Of a DNA stretch of 64,000 nucleotides, positions 1-8,850 are shown in pieces; positions within the stretch are counted from its first letter, which is position 1, and each line of letters begins with the position of its first letter. The position numbers and the translations under genes were made by a program. The notes under the pieces were generated by a model. It had not been told where the DNA came from, made no database searches, and saw only the letters and a list, made by a program, of their open reading frames with translations. Origin of the DNA: a virus; IMG/VR virus record IMGVR_UViG_3300026512_000003, positions 62,001-126,000 of that record; one strand, written 5' to 3'.

Positions 1-1287
1 AATAGTGCATACTATACAAGAAATTATCTCAGATAACAGTTTTTTTTCAGGTGCTTTAAGAATAGTAGAAAGTACCTTTATGCGGCTACTATTACCTACC
101 GGCTTCTTTCTAAATTTTTTATTGATTAGCTCTTGACTGAATCTAGAGTTAGTGCCATCGCTTAAGTGAATACAGTTATGAGTGAAGTCAAACTCAAAAG
201 AACCTGAGTGTCCACTAAATATATTGGATAATTTAGTAGATGCAATCTGAGCAATTTTTTTATCACATATTTTAAGGGGAGAGTTGCGAAATAATTTTCT
301 AAAAAAAGAATTTTTTTTGAGTTTACGGGCTGCATTTCTCGAGGTAATCGTTCTATTGTTATTTAACTTATCAAACACTTTTCCGTCAGAGAAAGCATAT
401 AGGCTTAGAATCGCATTTTTTTCTTTGTCAGGGATATGAATGTGTTCTAATTCATCAGGAGATACATAGCTTAGTAATTCTACGGGAATATTAGTAGGAT
501 GTATAGTTGCTTCTTTTATGAAATTTCGTAATGTAGAGATACTTAAGAATTCTCTGTTCTTGTACAATAATTCAGATAAAGGAATATCATTAAAGTGAGT
601 GTCTATATATTGTGCAAGTTCGTTACAAAGAATAATTTTTCTGAGTATACTAACAGTAATACTCTTTGAAAAGATTATTTGCTTCGCAAAGGTTGATGAT
701 AATTCAAAATACAATGTTTCTATAGAACCAACAAAAATAATATTCTCCCTTTTTGAGGAAGTCGCTTTTACGCTCTTTTGTATGTGTAAAGCTTTTTCTT
801 TCGGATTAAACCTAAAAGGTCTTGCTTTGTACCCGCTCATTAGAAGAATTTCGGATGATTTTCCGTTTGTAACGGAAGCAAAACCTATTGGCAACCCTTC
901 GTAATTATGCATTATTATATATGTGGTGTTCTTTCTGAAAACACCATTATTTAGAAATTCTACAGAAAATGTTTTTGTCGAAAAATAGACATCTTTTTCT
1001 ATTTTTTTCAAAGAGTTGTCATATATAAGAGTCCCTATTAACTCATTCCAATTGTAATGTTTAGCATTTGGGATAGAACATTTTAGGTACTTATGTCGCA
1101 TAGAATTAAAAATTCTTTTTTCTTGAAGAAGGTCCTCGAAGGCAAATCTAATTCCTTTGAAGTCAAGCAAAGATCTTAAATTATCTGTCTTAAATCCTTC
1201 TTCGGTTTCAAAAACTCCATTCCTGTATACAACTGTAATGTCAAAGAAATCAGTAATCAAAGAAACTTCTGTTTGAGTGAATAACAT
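1..1287 (-). CDS. Unknown virion-block protein, 3' end outside window
   Basis: Open frame of 429 codons that starts with ATG at 1287 and runs off the left edge without a stop. The start is set by AAGGA seven bases upstream. It lies two bases after the stop of the frameshift extension (1289), so it is the next gene of the same minus-strand operon. The visible part has mixed helix/strand character and is rich in Lys, Phe and Ile; it ends in this window at a basic region containing a Cys pair. No signal peptide or membrane segment is evident. I do not recognise the family; a tail or baseplate role is inferred only from position. Confidence 0.75.
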   Translation of the reverse strand, partial: MLFTQTEVSLITDFFDITVVYRNGVFETEEGFKTDNLRSLLDFKGIRFAFEDLLQEKRIFNSMRHKYLKCSIPNAKHYNWNELIGTLIYDNSLKKIEKDVYFSTKTFSVEFLNNGVFRKNTTYIIMHNYEGLPIGFASVTNGKSSEILLMSGYKARPFRFNPKEKALHIQKSVKATSSKRENIIFVGSIETLYFELSSTFAKQIIFSKSITVSILRKIILCNELAQYIDTHFNDIPLSELLYKNREFLSISTLRNFIKEATIHPTNIPVELLSYVSPDELEHIHIPDKEKNAILSLYAFSDGKVFDKLNNNRTITSRNAARKLKKNSFFRKLFRNSPLKICDKKIAQIASTKLSNIFSGHSGSFEFDFTHNCIHLSDGTNSRFSQELINKKFRKKPVGNSSRIKVLSTILKAPEKKLLSEIISCIVCTI

Positions 1288-1288
1288 T

Positions 1289-1531
1289 CTATAATCCTTG
1301 TTGAAGTTTATCAACCATGTCCATAACATCTCTAGAGTCAGACTTATTAACAGCAAGTAGTCCACCTTTTATCAAAGCTAAAGCAGAGTATATTTTATCT
1401 TCTTTTGCTTTTCTAAACCGTGCTACTAATAAATTATTGTAGCAAGAGGATTGAAAACTATCGGCTGGTGGTGTCACTAAACTATCAATATATTTATAGC
1501 CCCAAATAGCTACTGCTGGGGCTGTTCTAGC
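1289..1531 (-). CDS. Frameshift extension of the upstream gene (80 residues)
   Basis: This frame is open from the slippery site at 1531-1537 down to a TAG at 1289. As an independent gene it would have to use a GTG at 1477 that has no ribosome site, whereas a -1 slip after codon 212 of the upstream gene joins it in frame, giving a predicted 292-residue product beside the 218-residue one. The extension begins ARTAPAVAIW and is moderately basic and helical. This matches the lambda G/GT arrangement of tail assembly chaperones, where a minority frameshifted product adds a domain that recruits the tape measure. The function is inferred from the arrangement, not from sequence similarity. Confidence 0.65.
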   Translation of the reverse strand, partial: ARTAPAVAIWGYKYIDSLVTPPADSFQSSCYNNLLVARFRKAKEDKIYSALALIKGGLLAVNKSDSRDVMDMVDKLQQGL

Positions 1532-1537
1532 AAAAAA
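1498..1537 (-). promoter_or_regulatory. Programmed -1 ribosomal frameshift signal
   Basis: On the minus strand the zero frame reads T TTT TTG (1537-1531), a perfect X-XXY-YYZ slippery heptamer. Seven bases later AGCCCC (1523-1518) can pair with GGGGCT (1503-1498), a six-pair, five-GC stem with a 14-base loop. The zero-frame stop is only seven codons after the slip, and the -1 frame stays open for 80 codons. All three standard elements (slippery site, spacer of the usual length, stem) are visible. Confidence 0.75.
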
Positions 1538-2166
1538 TCAGTCAGTCCTGGATGAAGAAGAAGATGTGAAATTCTCCAAAAATCAACACTTTGTTGGATA
1601 ATCATTGTAATTTTGGCATCAGACATAGCGTATAAAAATTGAAATTTATCCTCTATTTCCATTTCTGACAAATCATCACCATCAATTTCAACAAGAGCAT
1701 ATGATAAGTTTCGAATTTGAGTGAGTGTTTCATATTGTTTTTCTGTAATTGGATCAACCATCAACCTTCTAACATATTCTAAATAATCAGTAAAATCATT
1801 AATAGTTTTGCTTCTAAGAGTGAAAGTACTACCAAATGGTAACTTATATGATTTTTCAAAATATCCTAAAGGGGATAAGACTTCTCTAGCTGCTTTTATG
1901 ACATCTTCTTCGTCTACTTCTAAGTTAGATACTGCTAACTCAAAAGGTTGTTCACTAATCTCATCCATAAGTTCCTTATAGCGTTCTTCGTCTGTTCTCG
2001 TATCTACTTCTTCTTGCTGTTCAATATCATCAACATCTTCTTTTTTGTCTTCAGCTGTTTTATTGGACGCATATTTATTTTTTTCTACAAAAGAACTATC
2101 TTCAAAATCAATTGCTTCTGTTGAGATAGAGTCTTCTGTTAAAGTTTCTTGTGCTACATCTTGCAT
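1510..2166 (-). CDS. Candidate tail assembly chaperone (short, unshifted form)
   Basis: A 218-residue acidic protein with ATG start and AAGGA seven bases upstream. Residues 1-75 are very rich in Glu, Asp and Lys and look disordered; residues 80-205 look folded. The last codons carry a -1 slippery site that can add 80 residues. A short protein with a frameshifted C-terminal extension in a tail gene block is the pattern of tail assembly chaperones. Unlike most phages it lies downstream of the tape-measure candidate, separated from it by the GroES/GroEL genes. I see no residue motif that proves the family. Confidence 0.5.
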   Translation of the reverse strand: MQDVAQETLTEDSISTEAIDFEDSSFVEKNKYASNKTAEDKKEDVDDIEQQEEVDTRTDEERYKELMDEISEQPFELAVSNLEVDEEDVIKAAREVLSPLGYFEKSYKLPFGSTFTLRSKTINDFTDYLEYVRRLMVDPITEKQYETLTQIRNLSYALVEIDGDDLSEMEIEDKFQFLYAMSDAKITMIIQQSVDFWRISHLLLHPGLTDFLLEQPQQ

Positions 2167-2179
2167 ATTTCTTTCCTTT

Positions 2180-3601
2180 TTATTGTTTTATCATGACGAC
2201 AGCTTTTGTTTTTCCAAGTAGAAAACTTAACTCTAAGGCTTGTTTTAAAACAGTGCTGACAACTTTTGTAGGGTCGAGAGCTTTATTTTTATTACCACCG
2301 CATTTCTCAAACAGAGCCAATCCTGCTTGATACAGATCTGTCTTCGTCTGTAAGCCTTTTAAAGCATCACGGTATGCTACGGCTCCTCCTGGAACCACTC
2401 CACCTGCTAAAGCCAAGGAAACAGCATTTACGCAATCGTCAGCTCGATCTTTTCTTTCCACAAGAGAACTTTTACTGTCTCCTCCAAGAATTACGCTTAC
2501 AGATTTTTGCTTCACAATCGAAGTTAAAATTTTATACATATCACGCTCTTCGTCAGTAGTGGCGTCACCCTGCAGTTCTAGGTATCTATTAGCTAAAAGA
2601 TTACATTTGTCGCTATCTCCATTACCTATAAATCTAACACTATTTTTGTTCATAGAAAAATTTTGAATTTCTGGACATCTTTCGATATCAATATCACCTA
2701 TCTCTATCCCTCTAGAATCTCCCAAAATTGAATCCTGACCACAAGCAGTACTTAATGCTTCAGCCAAAAGACTATTTCCTACCGCTGAACCACCATTGTA
2801 GATAACAGGAGCAATATTAATAGAATGTCCATTGTTTAGCATCATAGTAGACAGTGAATTCACAGCGAAACCAGGTGCTATAATAATTAAATTTTCAATT
2901 TCTGTCTCTACACATTTGTTTATCAAATTAAATACTGTATCCTCCCCTATAATTTCAGAATCAGAGATTACAACCGAAGCTTGGTCAAAAAATACCTCGT
3001 ATCCATTTGCTTTATGCAAAAAAGAATCATTCGCAAGGTACCCTGAAAATGCTATTCCATTATAAGTAGAGACAGCTGATTTATGACCAACTTTCATTTC
3101 CACAATAACAGTGCCTAGATTATCTTCGTCTGCTTTGTGGTAAGCATCCAATATAAGGCCTGCGAGTTCAGAGTCTCCAGCTACAGATGTTTCAGCAACT
3201 TGTAACAACTCTTTTGAGTTAATAGAAACAGGGACTGACATTTTCTTAAGATTATTTTCAATATTTTTCAAAATATTTGTTTTATTCATATAATCTTCAG
3301 CCTTAAACCTTTTGTAAATCTCATTTGCAAGTAATATTGTAGATGTTGTCCCATCTCCTACAATTGCAAGAGTATTTAAAGAAGCCTCTTTGATTATTTC
3401 AAGGACTCCGTTTTCTGAAAGATCATCAGAATAAAGAGATCTTAATACAGATACCCCATCTTTAGTTATTACAGATTTTTTTCCTGAAGTTAGGATTACA
3501 AAGTCGCCTTTTGCTCCATATGTCTGTTCAACAAGTAGCGCTGCTCCAGTAATGGCACTACCTACAATGTTACTTCTTGATTGTAAAGTTGCTTGAATCA
3601 T
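2180..3601 (-). CDS. groEL: Phage GroEL-type chaperonin
   Basis: A 473-residue group I chaperonin, about 70 residues shorter than bacterial GroEL (about 545). Nucleotide-site motifs are present: TKDGVSVL around residue 46 (Asp48, equal to GroEL Asp52), GDGTTSTILLA from residue 82 (Asp83, equal to Asp87) and Asp389 (equal to Asp398) before GGVVPGG. The C-terminus keeps LDPTKV but lacks most of the preceding equatorial segment and the GGM tail. Its ATG overlaps the stop of the GroES gene by one base (TAATG), so the two are translationally coupled. It probably folds phage structural proteins as an ATP-driven ring; whether it forms single or double rings cannot be read from sequence. Confidence 0.92.
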   Translation of the reverse strand: MIQATLQSRSNIVGSAITGAALLVEQTYGAKGDFVILTSGKKSVITKDGVSVLRSLYSDDLSENGVLEIIKEASLNTLAIVGDGTTSTILLANEIYKRFKAEDYMNKTNILKNIENNLKKMSVPVSINSKELLQVAETSVAGDSELAGLILDAYHKADEDNLGTVIVEMKVGHKSAVSTYNGIAFSGYLANDSFLHKANGYEVFFDQASVVISDSEIIGEDTVFNLINKCVETEIENLIIIAPGFAVNSLSTMMLNNGHSINIAPVIYNGGSAVGNSLLAEALSTACGQDSILGDSRGIEIGDIDIERCPEIQNFSMNKNSVRFIGNGDSDKCNLLANRYLELQGDATTDEERDMYKILTSIVKQKSVSVILGGDSKSSLVERKDRADDCVNAVSLALAGGVVPGGAVAYRDALKGLQTKTDLYQAGLALFEKCGGNKNKALDPTKVVSTVLKQALELSFLLGKTKAVVMIKQ

Positions 3602-3849
3602 TATTGAACTCCTGCAATGATATCTTCTGGAGTAATATAGACATAATCTTCATTTTCATATTCAAATTCCATTCCACTAAACCGAGCTATTAAATATTTC
3701 TCGTTTTTTTTCACATTTTCTACAGCACTTGAAAGGATAATCACCTCTAAAGGTTTCTCTTTATTTGAAGATGTTCTTTTTACTCCATTTTTGTTCTCGG
3801 TCTCTGTTCCAATTCTGCGACAAAGAATTCCTGAATAGGGAAATAACAT
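3601..3849 (-). CDS. groES: Phage GroES-type co-chaperonin
   Basis: Start chosen at the ATG at 3849 because AAGGAG sits five bases upstream; an ATG 33 bases further out has no ribosome site. The 82-residue product starts MLFPYSGILCRRIG, matching the first strand of GroES (positions such as RPLHDRVIVKR), has a polar segment at residues 17-32 in place of the mobile loop, and ends with DYVYITPEDIIAGV, close to the GroES C-terminal strand. It should cap the chaperonin encoded immediately downstream. Both together make the phage independent of the host co-chaperonin. Confidence 0.85.
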   Translation of the reverse strand: MLFPYSGILCRRIGTETENKNGVKRTSSNKEKPLEVIILSSAVENVKKNEKYLIARFSGMEFEYENEDYVYITPEDIIAGVQ

Positions 3850-3923
3850 AGTAGCTCCTTTTTTAAACATAAGTATAGCCATATATTCTTAAAAATCTTT
3901 GAATAAAAGCGAAGTATTAGGCA

Positions 3924-6900
3924 TTATCCCCTAGAAACTACAACTTTTTGTGTTGATGTTTTACTATTGATTTCTTTCAGCACAGCTAGTATCTGACCCC
4001 ATATATCTGTTAATGATGAGGTGCTTTTATCTTCTGATGAACCTACTTTTGAAGTTTTGGACATATCTGAAACCTTAGGACTAGAAACACCTACATTTAA
4101 ATCAAGTTTCGATTGGAAATCCTGAAGACTTTCTTTGTCTACGGCACCAGTTCCTCCATTGTGTCGAGCTTCTCTTTCTAAGGTATGTCGAATTTCTAAA
4201 TTTCTAGCATATTTTACAGCTTCTGTTTCAAAAGATTTTTTAGTCTCAACTTTTTTTATTTCTATATTTGCACTAGAATCTTTAGTGATATCGTAACTAT
4301 GTCTTCTGTGTTCTGTATGAGATACTATTGAATCATCAACATGAGTTAACCTTTTATTATTGTTTTCAGACTTCTTAGAGGAAACGCTATGAGAAACATC
4401 TATCTTAGTTGTTTTGGCTTCTGTTCTGAATACTTTAAGGCTAGAGAGTTCTATATTTTCATCTCTAACTTTAACAGACTCTTTTTTTCCTGTTAAATGA
4501 AGATAAATACTCGCTGTATTTTGTTCAATTTTTGCTAAATGATTTTCGATAGGACTTCCTCCACCATTTAGATTCTGAGAAAGCATACCTAGAGTTCCTC
4601 CAGTATTTCCAGACATATCAAACATCTGTCTAGCTATAGCCGAACCACTCTTCTTGTCATCCCCTGATAAAGCGTCTCTAGCTTCTAATAAGTTATTGTC
4701 GAAAGCTGTTCTATCCTCTGTCTTTTTAGCTTCAGCAACTTTTACATCTTTCATGATGTCTAAATTTGTTTTAGCATAATAATTACCATCTTTCCCTTTT
4801 TTTAATAATCCCATGATGGACTCTGCCATCTCTAGCTTGTTTTTAGAACCAAATGTTTCTCCAAAAGCTTTAGATGTTGCATCAGCTAGGTTAGTACCAG
4901 CTGCAATTTTAGAGGATTTTGTTGCAAATTCAGACAAGTTATCAACAATATGAGAATTTCCTGCAAGAGACATTACAGCACTTTCTTCTTTTTCTGATAA
5001 GTTAAATTTTTTAAGAATTTTCATTGAATGTATTTGGTCTGTAACAACAGATCTGTCTGTACCTCTAGCTTTGTAATCGTCAGATATTGTTTGAAGGGCC
5101 TCTGTCATAGAGTCTTTCTTTTTAGATCCACTAAATATAGTTGTTGCTCTAGATAGATCTTGAGATCCTAAGATTTCTTTTGACAATTTCCCCATTTGTC
5201 CTGTATGTTCTAAACTAAAAACCTCTGATGGGGAATATTGCCCTATAGCGGATGCTTCTGCGTTCTTCGTCAGTAAATTGCCTGCAGCTTTTTGAAAAGT
5301 AACAGCTTCATCTTTCGAGAAGCCTTTTTTTAGCAAACTATCATAAAATTCACTTTCTTTTAGGTCCTTTGCAAACTTCTGTCTTTCTTCTACAGTAACC
5401 TTTCCTTTATAATCATAACCCATTGATGATAAAACAGAATGCATACTGTATCCAGAATGCTTAATACTTTCAGCTCCTCTCAAATTTAGTTTTTCCTGAG
5501 CCTGATTGTATTCTCCGTAAGCTTTCTCTTTTATTCCTTTTGTGATACCAATTAAGCTATTTGCCCCTAATTTGCTTCTTGTGTCGGAGTCTATAGTATC
5601 ATAAATTTCTTTTCCATACTTAACAGTTGCTTTTTCTGTGCCGTATTGCTCAGACAGTTCATCAAAGCGATCTTGTTTAAAAAGATTTGCACCTATTATT
5701 TTTGAAACAACATTTTGTTTCTTTTTATAAGAAAGTTCTTGTAGTTCTGCATGAGATTTTGTCATACTCTTGACATTGCTACCTTGTTTCAATTTGTTTA
5801 AATCATACATACTCCAACCAGAAGCACTTGTTTCAAGTTCAGAGGCACCTTTTTTTGCTAGGTAATCAAAAGATGAGAAAAATTTATTGTCCTCATTCAT
5901 AATGTCTTTATTGAATTTCTCAGAAGATGAAATATTTAAAGAAGTGTCGACAAGTTTCTTAACTTGAGTAAGACTTTTTTTACCTTCAAGATCTTCTACT
6001 GATTGTAGTTCTTTTGCATGTATATCATTTAGGTTGTCGTTTTGATATTTATAACCATGTGCATATCTTATCATTGTGGAAGTTCTATTGCCATTGTATA
6101 TTTGCCATTTACCATGAGCTGCATTGTTTATGTAGTTAAAATCCTTGTCTCTAACATCGTCTTTTGTCCATCCAAGACCTCTACCAATAGCATGTAAACT
6201 ATCAAAAGAGTTAAGAAAAGTCCCAGCGTTATCTACTCCTGCTCCAACAGCAGAAAATATTCCATTTATATCGTGCTTCTGTTTTCCAACTGCATCTCTA
6301 GCTCTCTCGAGTGCAAACCCCTCGTCTGTACTACGAAATAAATTTCTTGTAGTATCTAAAAGAGTACCCTCATTTTTTTTCCTTACAGCTGCATATTTTA
6401 TAGCATTATCCATGTCTTCTGAGGTTACATCTCTTTTCTTTTCAAATCTATTTGTTCCAGAAAGAATAAACCAATCTAACCCTTGAGCTGTAGCAAGTTT
6501 TGCTTTTTCAATTCTATTTGCAAAAGTATTAGTTTTCCTAGAGTGACTTTCTTGTTCAATTTTCCTTGCGGCTTCATTTTGGTCTCTGTAAACAGAAATC
6601 CCTTTATTATACTCATCTGCGTAGTCTGAAACACCTTGATTATACTGTACATGGTTAATTGCACGGAATGTGGAATCTTCTTGTAGCCTAAAAACTTTTT
6701 CTTGTTGTTTTGCTAAAAACTCTGTATTTTTCTCATTTACATTAATTCTTGCGCTAGATGCTGAATTTGTCAGGGTTCTAGTGTCGCCTTGATATATAGC
6801 AGTCCATTCTGTTAATCCAAGTGCTCCAGAATTATGTAAGCTATCCGTTTTTTTCTGTAGACTTCCACCAGCTTCTACATATTCAGAAAGTCTTGACATG

Positions 6901-8114
6901 GCTTCGTTATCTTTTTTGTTTCGTTGTTTCTTTGTAAGTTTTCCCCATTTTTCATCACCACCAACAGATTCTATAGCATCTGCATGTGATAAGACTTCTA
7001 AAGCACTGACAGAAAGCACATTTTTTTCTAAAAAGCTATATCTTCCTTTCTCCCCTGAAGTAAAAGAAGCTGCCATATTAAAAGCATCCTGTTGTGCTTG
7101 TTTATGATCATCTTTATTCATAAAATGGCTACCTGCTCCAGAAGTAAATCCTCTATCCCCAAACATAGCAAGTTTCATGTATGTAGATGCTTTCATAACC
7201 CCAGCTTGTTCTTGGCTTTGACCCCTCTGAAGATTATGTTCCATATAATCTTTTTCTTTAACTCCTAAGGCTCGAGCAGTAACACCAAGCGCTCTTGCCG
7301 CTTCCATACCTTTTCTGTCACTAAGCCCTATACCATTAAGTTTTCTCATAGTGTCCATTATGACACCTATGTTAGAATCTCCCATTATTTCAACAAGGCT
7401 TTTTGCTGTTTGGGTCATTTCTTTCAGTTTACTTTTGATTCCAGAAGTATTAGTTGTTCCCTTAACTGCTCCTGTCCTAATACCTTCATCGAGTATTCTT
7501 CCTATTTGTCCCATACTCATAGATTGGTCCTGCATAAACATGTCTTCTATCCCAGAATTAACTTCTTTTGCTTGTTTCATGTTGTATCCGAAACTTCCAT
7601 AAGAAGATTTTGCATTTCCTAATCTCATAAGAGAGGAATGGGTATTTGCTATTCTATTTCCTCTCCTTGCTATTGATTCACCTACAAACCCTCCAATGGT
7701 ATCTCCAGCTACTGTTCCGAGTATCATGCCTGGAAGTCCACCAAGCTTAGAACCAACAAAGCCACCAAGTATACTACCTGACTCATCTATTAATCCCGCT
7801 TCAATAGATGTTTTAGCCCTAAAGCTAGAGTTTTCCATATGAGCTCTATAAAAACCTCCTTGAGATGCTTGTGGTGTAGGAACAATTCCCATAGTTTGCT
7901 TAAATGAATCCATGAAGTGATTTCTATATAACCCAGAATAAGGACCGTTAAGAGGACTTTGTTGTTGCCCACCAAAGACACTTTTCATTGTAGGAAGCGT
8001 GTCGTAAGACATGTAGCCTTGTGCTCCACTGGTCATCATTCCTGGTGTAGCAGTATATCCTTGCCATGGGTTCATATACATAGCACTAGTGGTTTGTTGC
8101 ATTAATGGGTCCAA
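3924..8114 (-). CDS. Very large tape-measure-like or ejected virion protein
   Basis: A 1396-residue protein, one of the two largest in the window. TTG at 8114 is taken as start because AAGGAG lies five bases upstream; the first ATG (8102) is too far away. Residues 1-90 are rich in Met, Gln, Gly and Tyr. Residues about 100-150 form a glycine zipper (repeated GxxxG) able to cross a membrane. The rest is mainly helical, Lys/Ser/Ala-rich and without enzyme motifs. Length, helicity and one membrane segment fit a tail tape measure protein; a pilot or ejection protein is the alternative. The next genes are the chaperonin pair and the frameshift gene. Confidence 0.55.
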   Translation of the reverse strand: MDPLMQQTTSAMYMNPWQGYTATPGMMTSGAQGYMSYDTLPTMKSVFGGQQQSPLNGPYSGLYRNHFMDSFKQTMGIVPTPQASQGGFYRAHMENSSFRAKTSIEAGLIDESGSILGGFVGSKLGGLPGMILGTVAGDTIGGFVGESIARRGNRIANTHSSLMRLGNAKSSYGSFGYNMKQAKEVNSGIEDMFMQDQSMSMGQIGRILDEGIRTGAVKGTTNTSGIKSKLKEMTQTAKSLVEIMGDSNIGVIMDTMRKLNGIGLSDRKGMEAARALGVTARALGVKEKDYMEHNLQRGQSQEQAGVMKASTYMKLAMFGDRGFTSGAGSHFMNKDDHKQAQQDAFNMAASFTSGEKGRYSFLEKNVLSVSALEVLSHADAIESVGGDEKWGKLTKKQRNKKDNEAMSRLSEYVEAGGSLQKKTDSLHNSGALGLTEWTAIYQGDTRTLTNSASSARINVNEKNTEFLAKQQEKVFRLQEDSTFRAINHVQYNQGVSDYADEYNKGISVYRDQNEAARKIEQESHSRKTNTFANRIEKAKLATAQGLDWFILSGTNRFEKKRDVTSEDMDNAIKYAAVRKKNEGTLLDTTRNLFRSTDEGFALERARDAVGKQKHDINGIFSAVGAGVDNAGTFLNSFDSLHAIGRGLGWTKDDVRDKDFNYINNAAHGKWQIYNGNRTSTMIRYAHGYKYQNDNLNDIHAKELQSVEDLEGKKSLTQVKKLVDTSLNISSSEKFNKDIMNEDNKFFSSFDYLAKKGASELETSASGWSMYDLNKLKQGSNVKSMTKSHAELQELSYKKKQNVVSKIIGANLFKQDRFDELSEQYGTEKATVKYGKEIYDTIDSDTRSKLGANSLIGITKGIKEKAYGEYNQAQEKLNLRGAESIKHSGYSMHSVLSSMGYDYKGKVTVEERQKFAKDLKESEFYDSLLKKGFSKDEAVTFQKAAGNLLTKNAEASAIGQYSPSEVFSLEHTGQMGKLSKEILGSQDLSRATTIFSGSKKKDSMTEALQTISDDYKARGTDRSVVTDQIHSMKILKKFNLSEKEESAVMSLAGNSHIVDNLSEFATKSSKIAAGTNLADATSKAFGETFGSKNKLEMAESIMGLLKKGKDGNYYAKTNLDIMKDVKVAEAKKTEDRTAFDNNLLEARDALSGDDKKSGSAIARQMFDMSGNTGGTLGMLSQNLNGGGSPIENHLAKIEQNTASIYLHLTGKKESVKVRDENIELSSLKVFRTEAKTTKIDVSHSVSSKKSENNNKRLTHVDDSIVSHTEHRRHSYDITKDSSANIEIKKVETKKSFETEAVKYARNLEIRHTLEREARHNGGTGAVDKESLQDFQSKLDLNVGVSSPKVSDMSKTSKVGSSEDKSTSSLTDIWGQILAVLKEINSKTSTQKVVVSRG

Positions 8115-8127
8115 AACAGCTCCTTTG

Positions 8128-8850
8128 TTAATTGTCTAAAATAACAGTGTGATTTGCTTCGATAATTATACTATTTTGTAACTCTTGATAAGCTTTTTTC
8201 AAGTGAATGATAAGCATCTGATTTTCAAATTCTATGTTCACAGGTGAATCTATTGGTTCGTCTATAGGAATCGAATCGCCTATTTCTTTTGAAAAAGCTA
8301 ATGGATATTTTAAGTTATATGTGTTTGTGTCTGTGGAAACAATATCTCTTTCTTGTGATATGTCAGTTATATCTTCTGTTTTTTTAGAAAAAGTTACTTG
8401 GATTCTTTCTTGAAGTAGTCTTAAATATTTATTCGAGCCAACCATGGTATGAATTTTACCTTCAATATCAATATTCTTTGAAAAGATTACTTGAAATAAA
8501 TTAGGATCCTGCTCTATTTGAGTTAGTAATACTGTTTTGTCCTCAGTAAACCATTCTAACGACTTATCAAAAGGACCACTCGCATCTACTTGATACCATG
8601 TGCCAAGTATATGAACCCTAGAAATAGTATTTGATATATCTTCACCAAAAAAATTTTCTAAAACAAACTCAGTGTCTGATATGCTTTTAATTATAGAAGG
8701 AAGAATAACTTTTCCAAGACCCATATTTTTTAAAGAAAAAATTATAGCCTGTTCTATATCTAAAATCATTTTTGTGCTAACTTGCACATAAGGATCTTCT
8801 TTGAAAATTTGAGCTCTATAAGGATAAAGTATGTTATAAGGTGACAACAT
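8128..8850 (-). CDS. Unknown structural-block protein, 240 aa
   Basis: The ATG at 8850 is preferred over an in-frame TTG at 8871 because GAAGAG precedes it and it leaves only a 17-base overlap with the upstream gene. The product starts MLSPYNILYPYR and alternates predicted strands and helices, with an acidic stretch rich in Asp, Ser and Pro around residues 175-215. No enzyme motif, signal peptide or membrane segment. It sits between two virion-block genes and directly upstream of the tape-measure candidate, so a tail-tube or baseplate role is possible but unproven. Confidence 0.7.
   Translation of the reverse strand: MLSPYNILYPYRAQIFKEDPYVQVSTKMILDIEQAIIFSLKNMGLGKVILPSIIKSISDTEFVLENFFGEDISNTISRVHILGTWYQVDASGPFDKSLEWFTEDKTVLLTQIEQDPNLFQVIFSKNIDIEGKIHTMVGSNKYLRLLQERIQVTFSKKTEDITDISQERDIVSTDTNTYNLKYPLAFSKEIGDSIPIDEPIDSPVNIEFENQMLIIHLKKAYQELQNSIIIEANHTVILDN

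Noticed and set aside
599-904. Plus-strand ORF of 101 codons
   Set aside because: Lies wholly inside the long minus-strand gene 1-1287, whose frame is open for 429 codons; no ribosome site or family motif.
1289-1477. Independent 62-residue gene starting at GTG 1477
   Set aside because: No ribosome site upstream; the open -1 frame joins directly to the preceding gene at a slippery heptamer, so it is treated as an extension.
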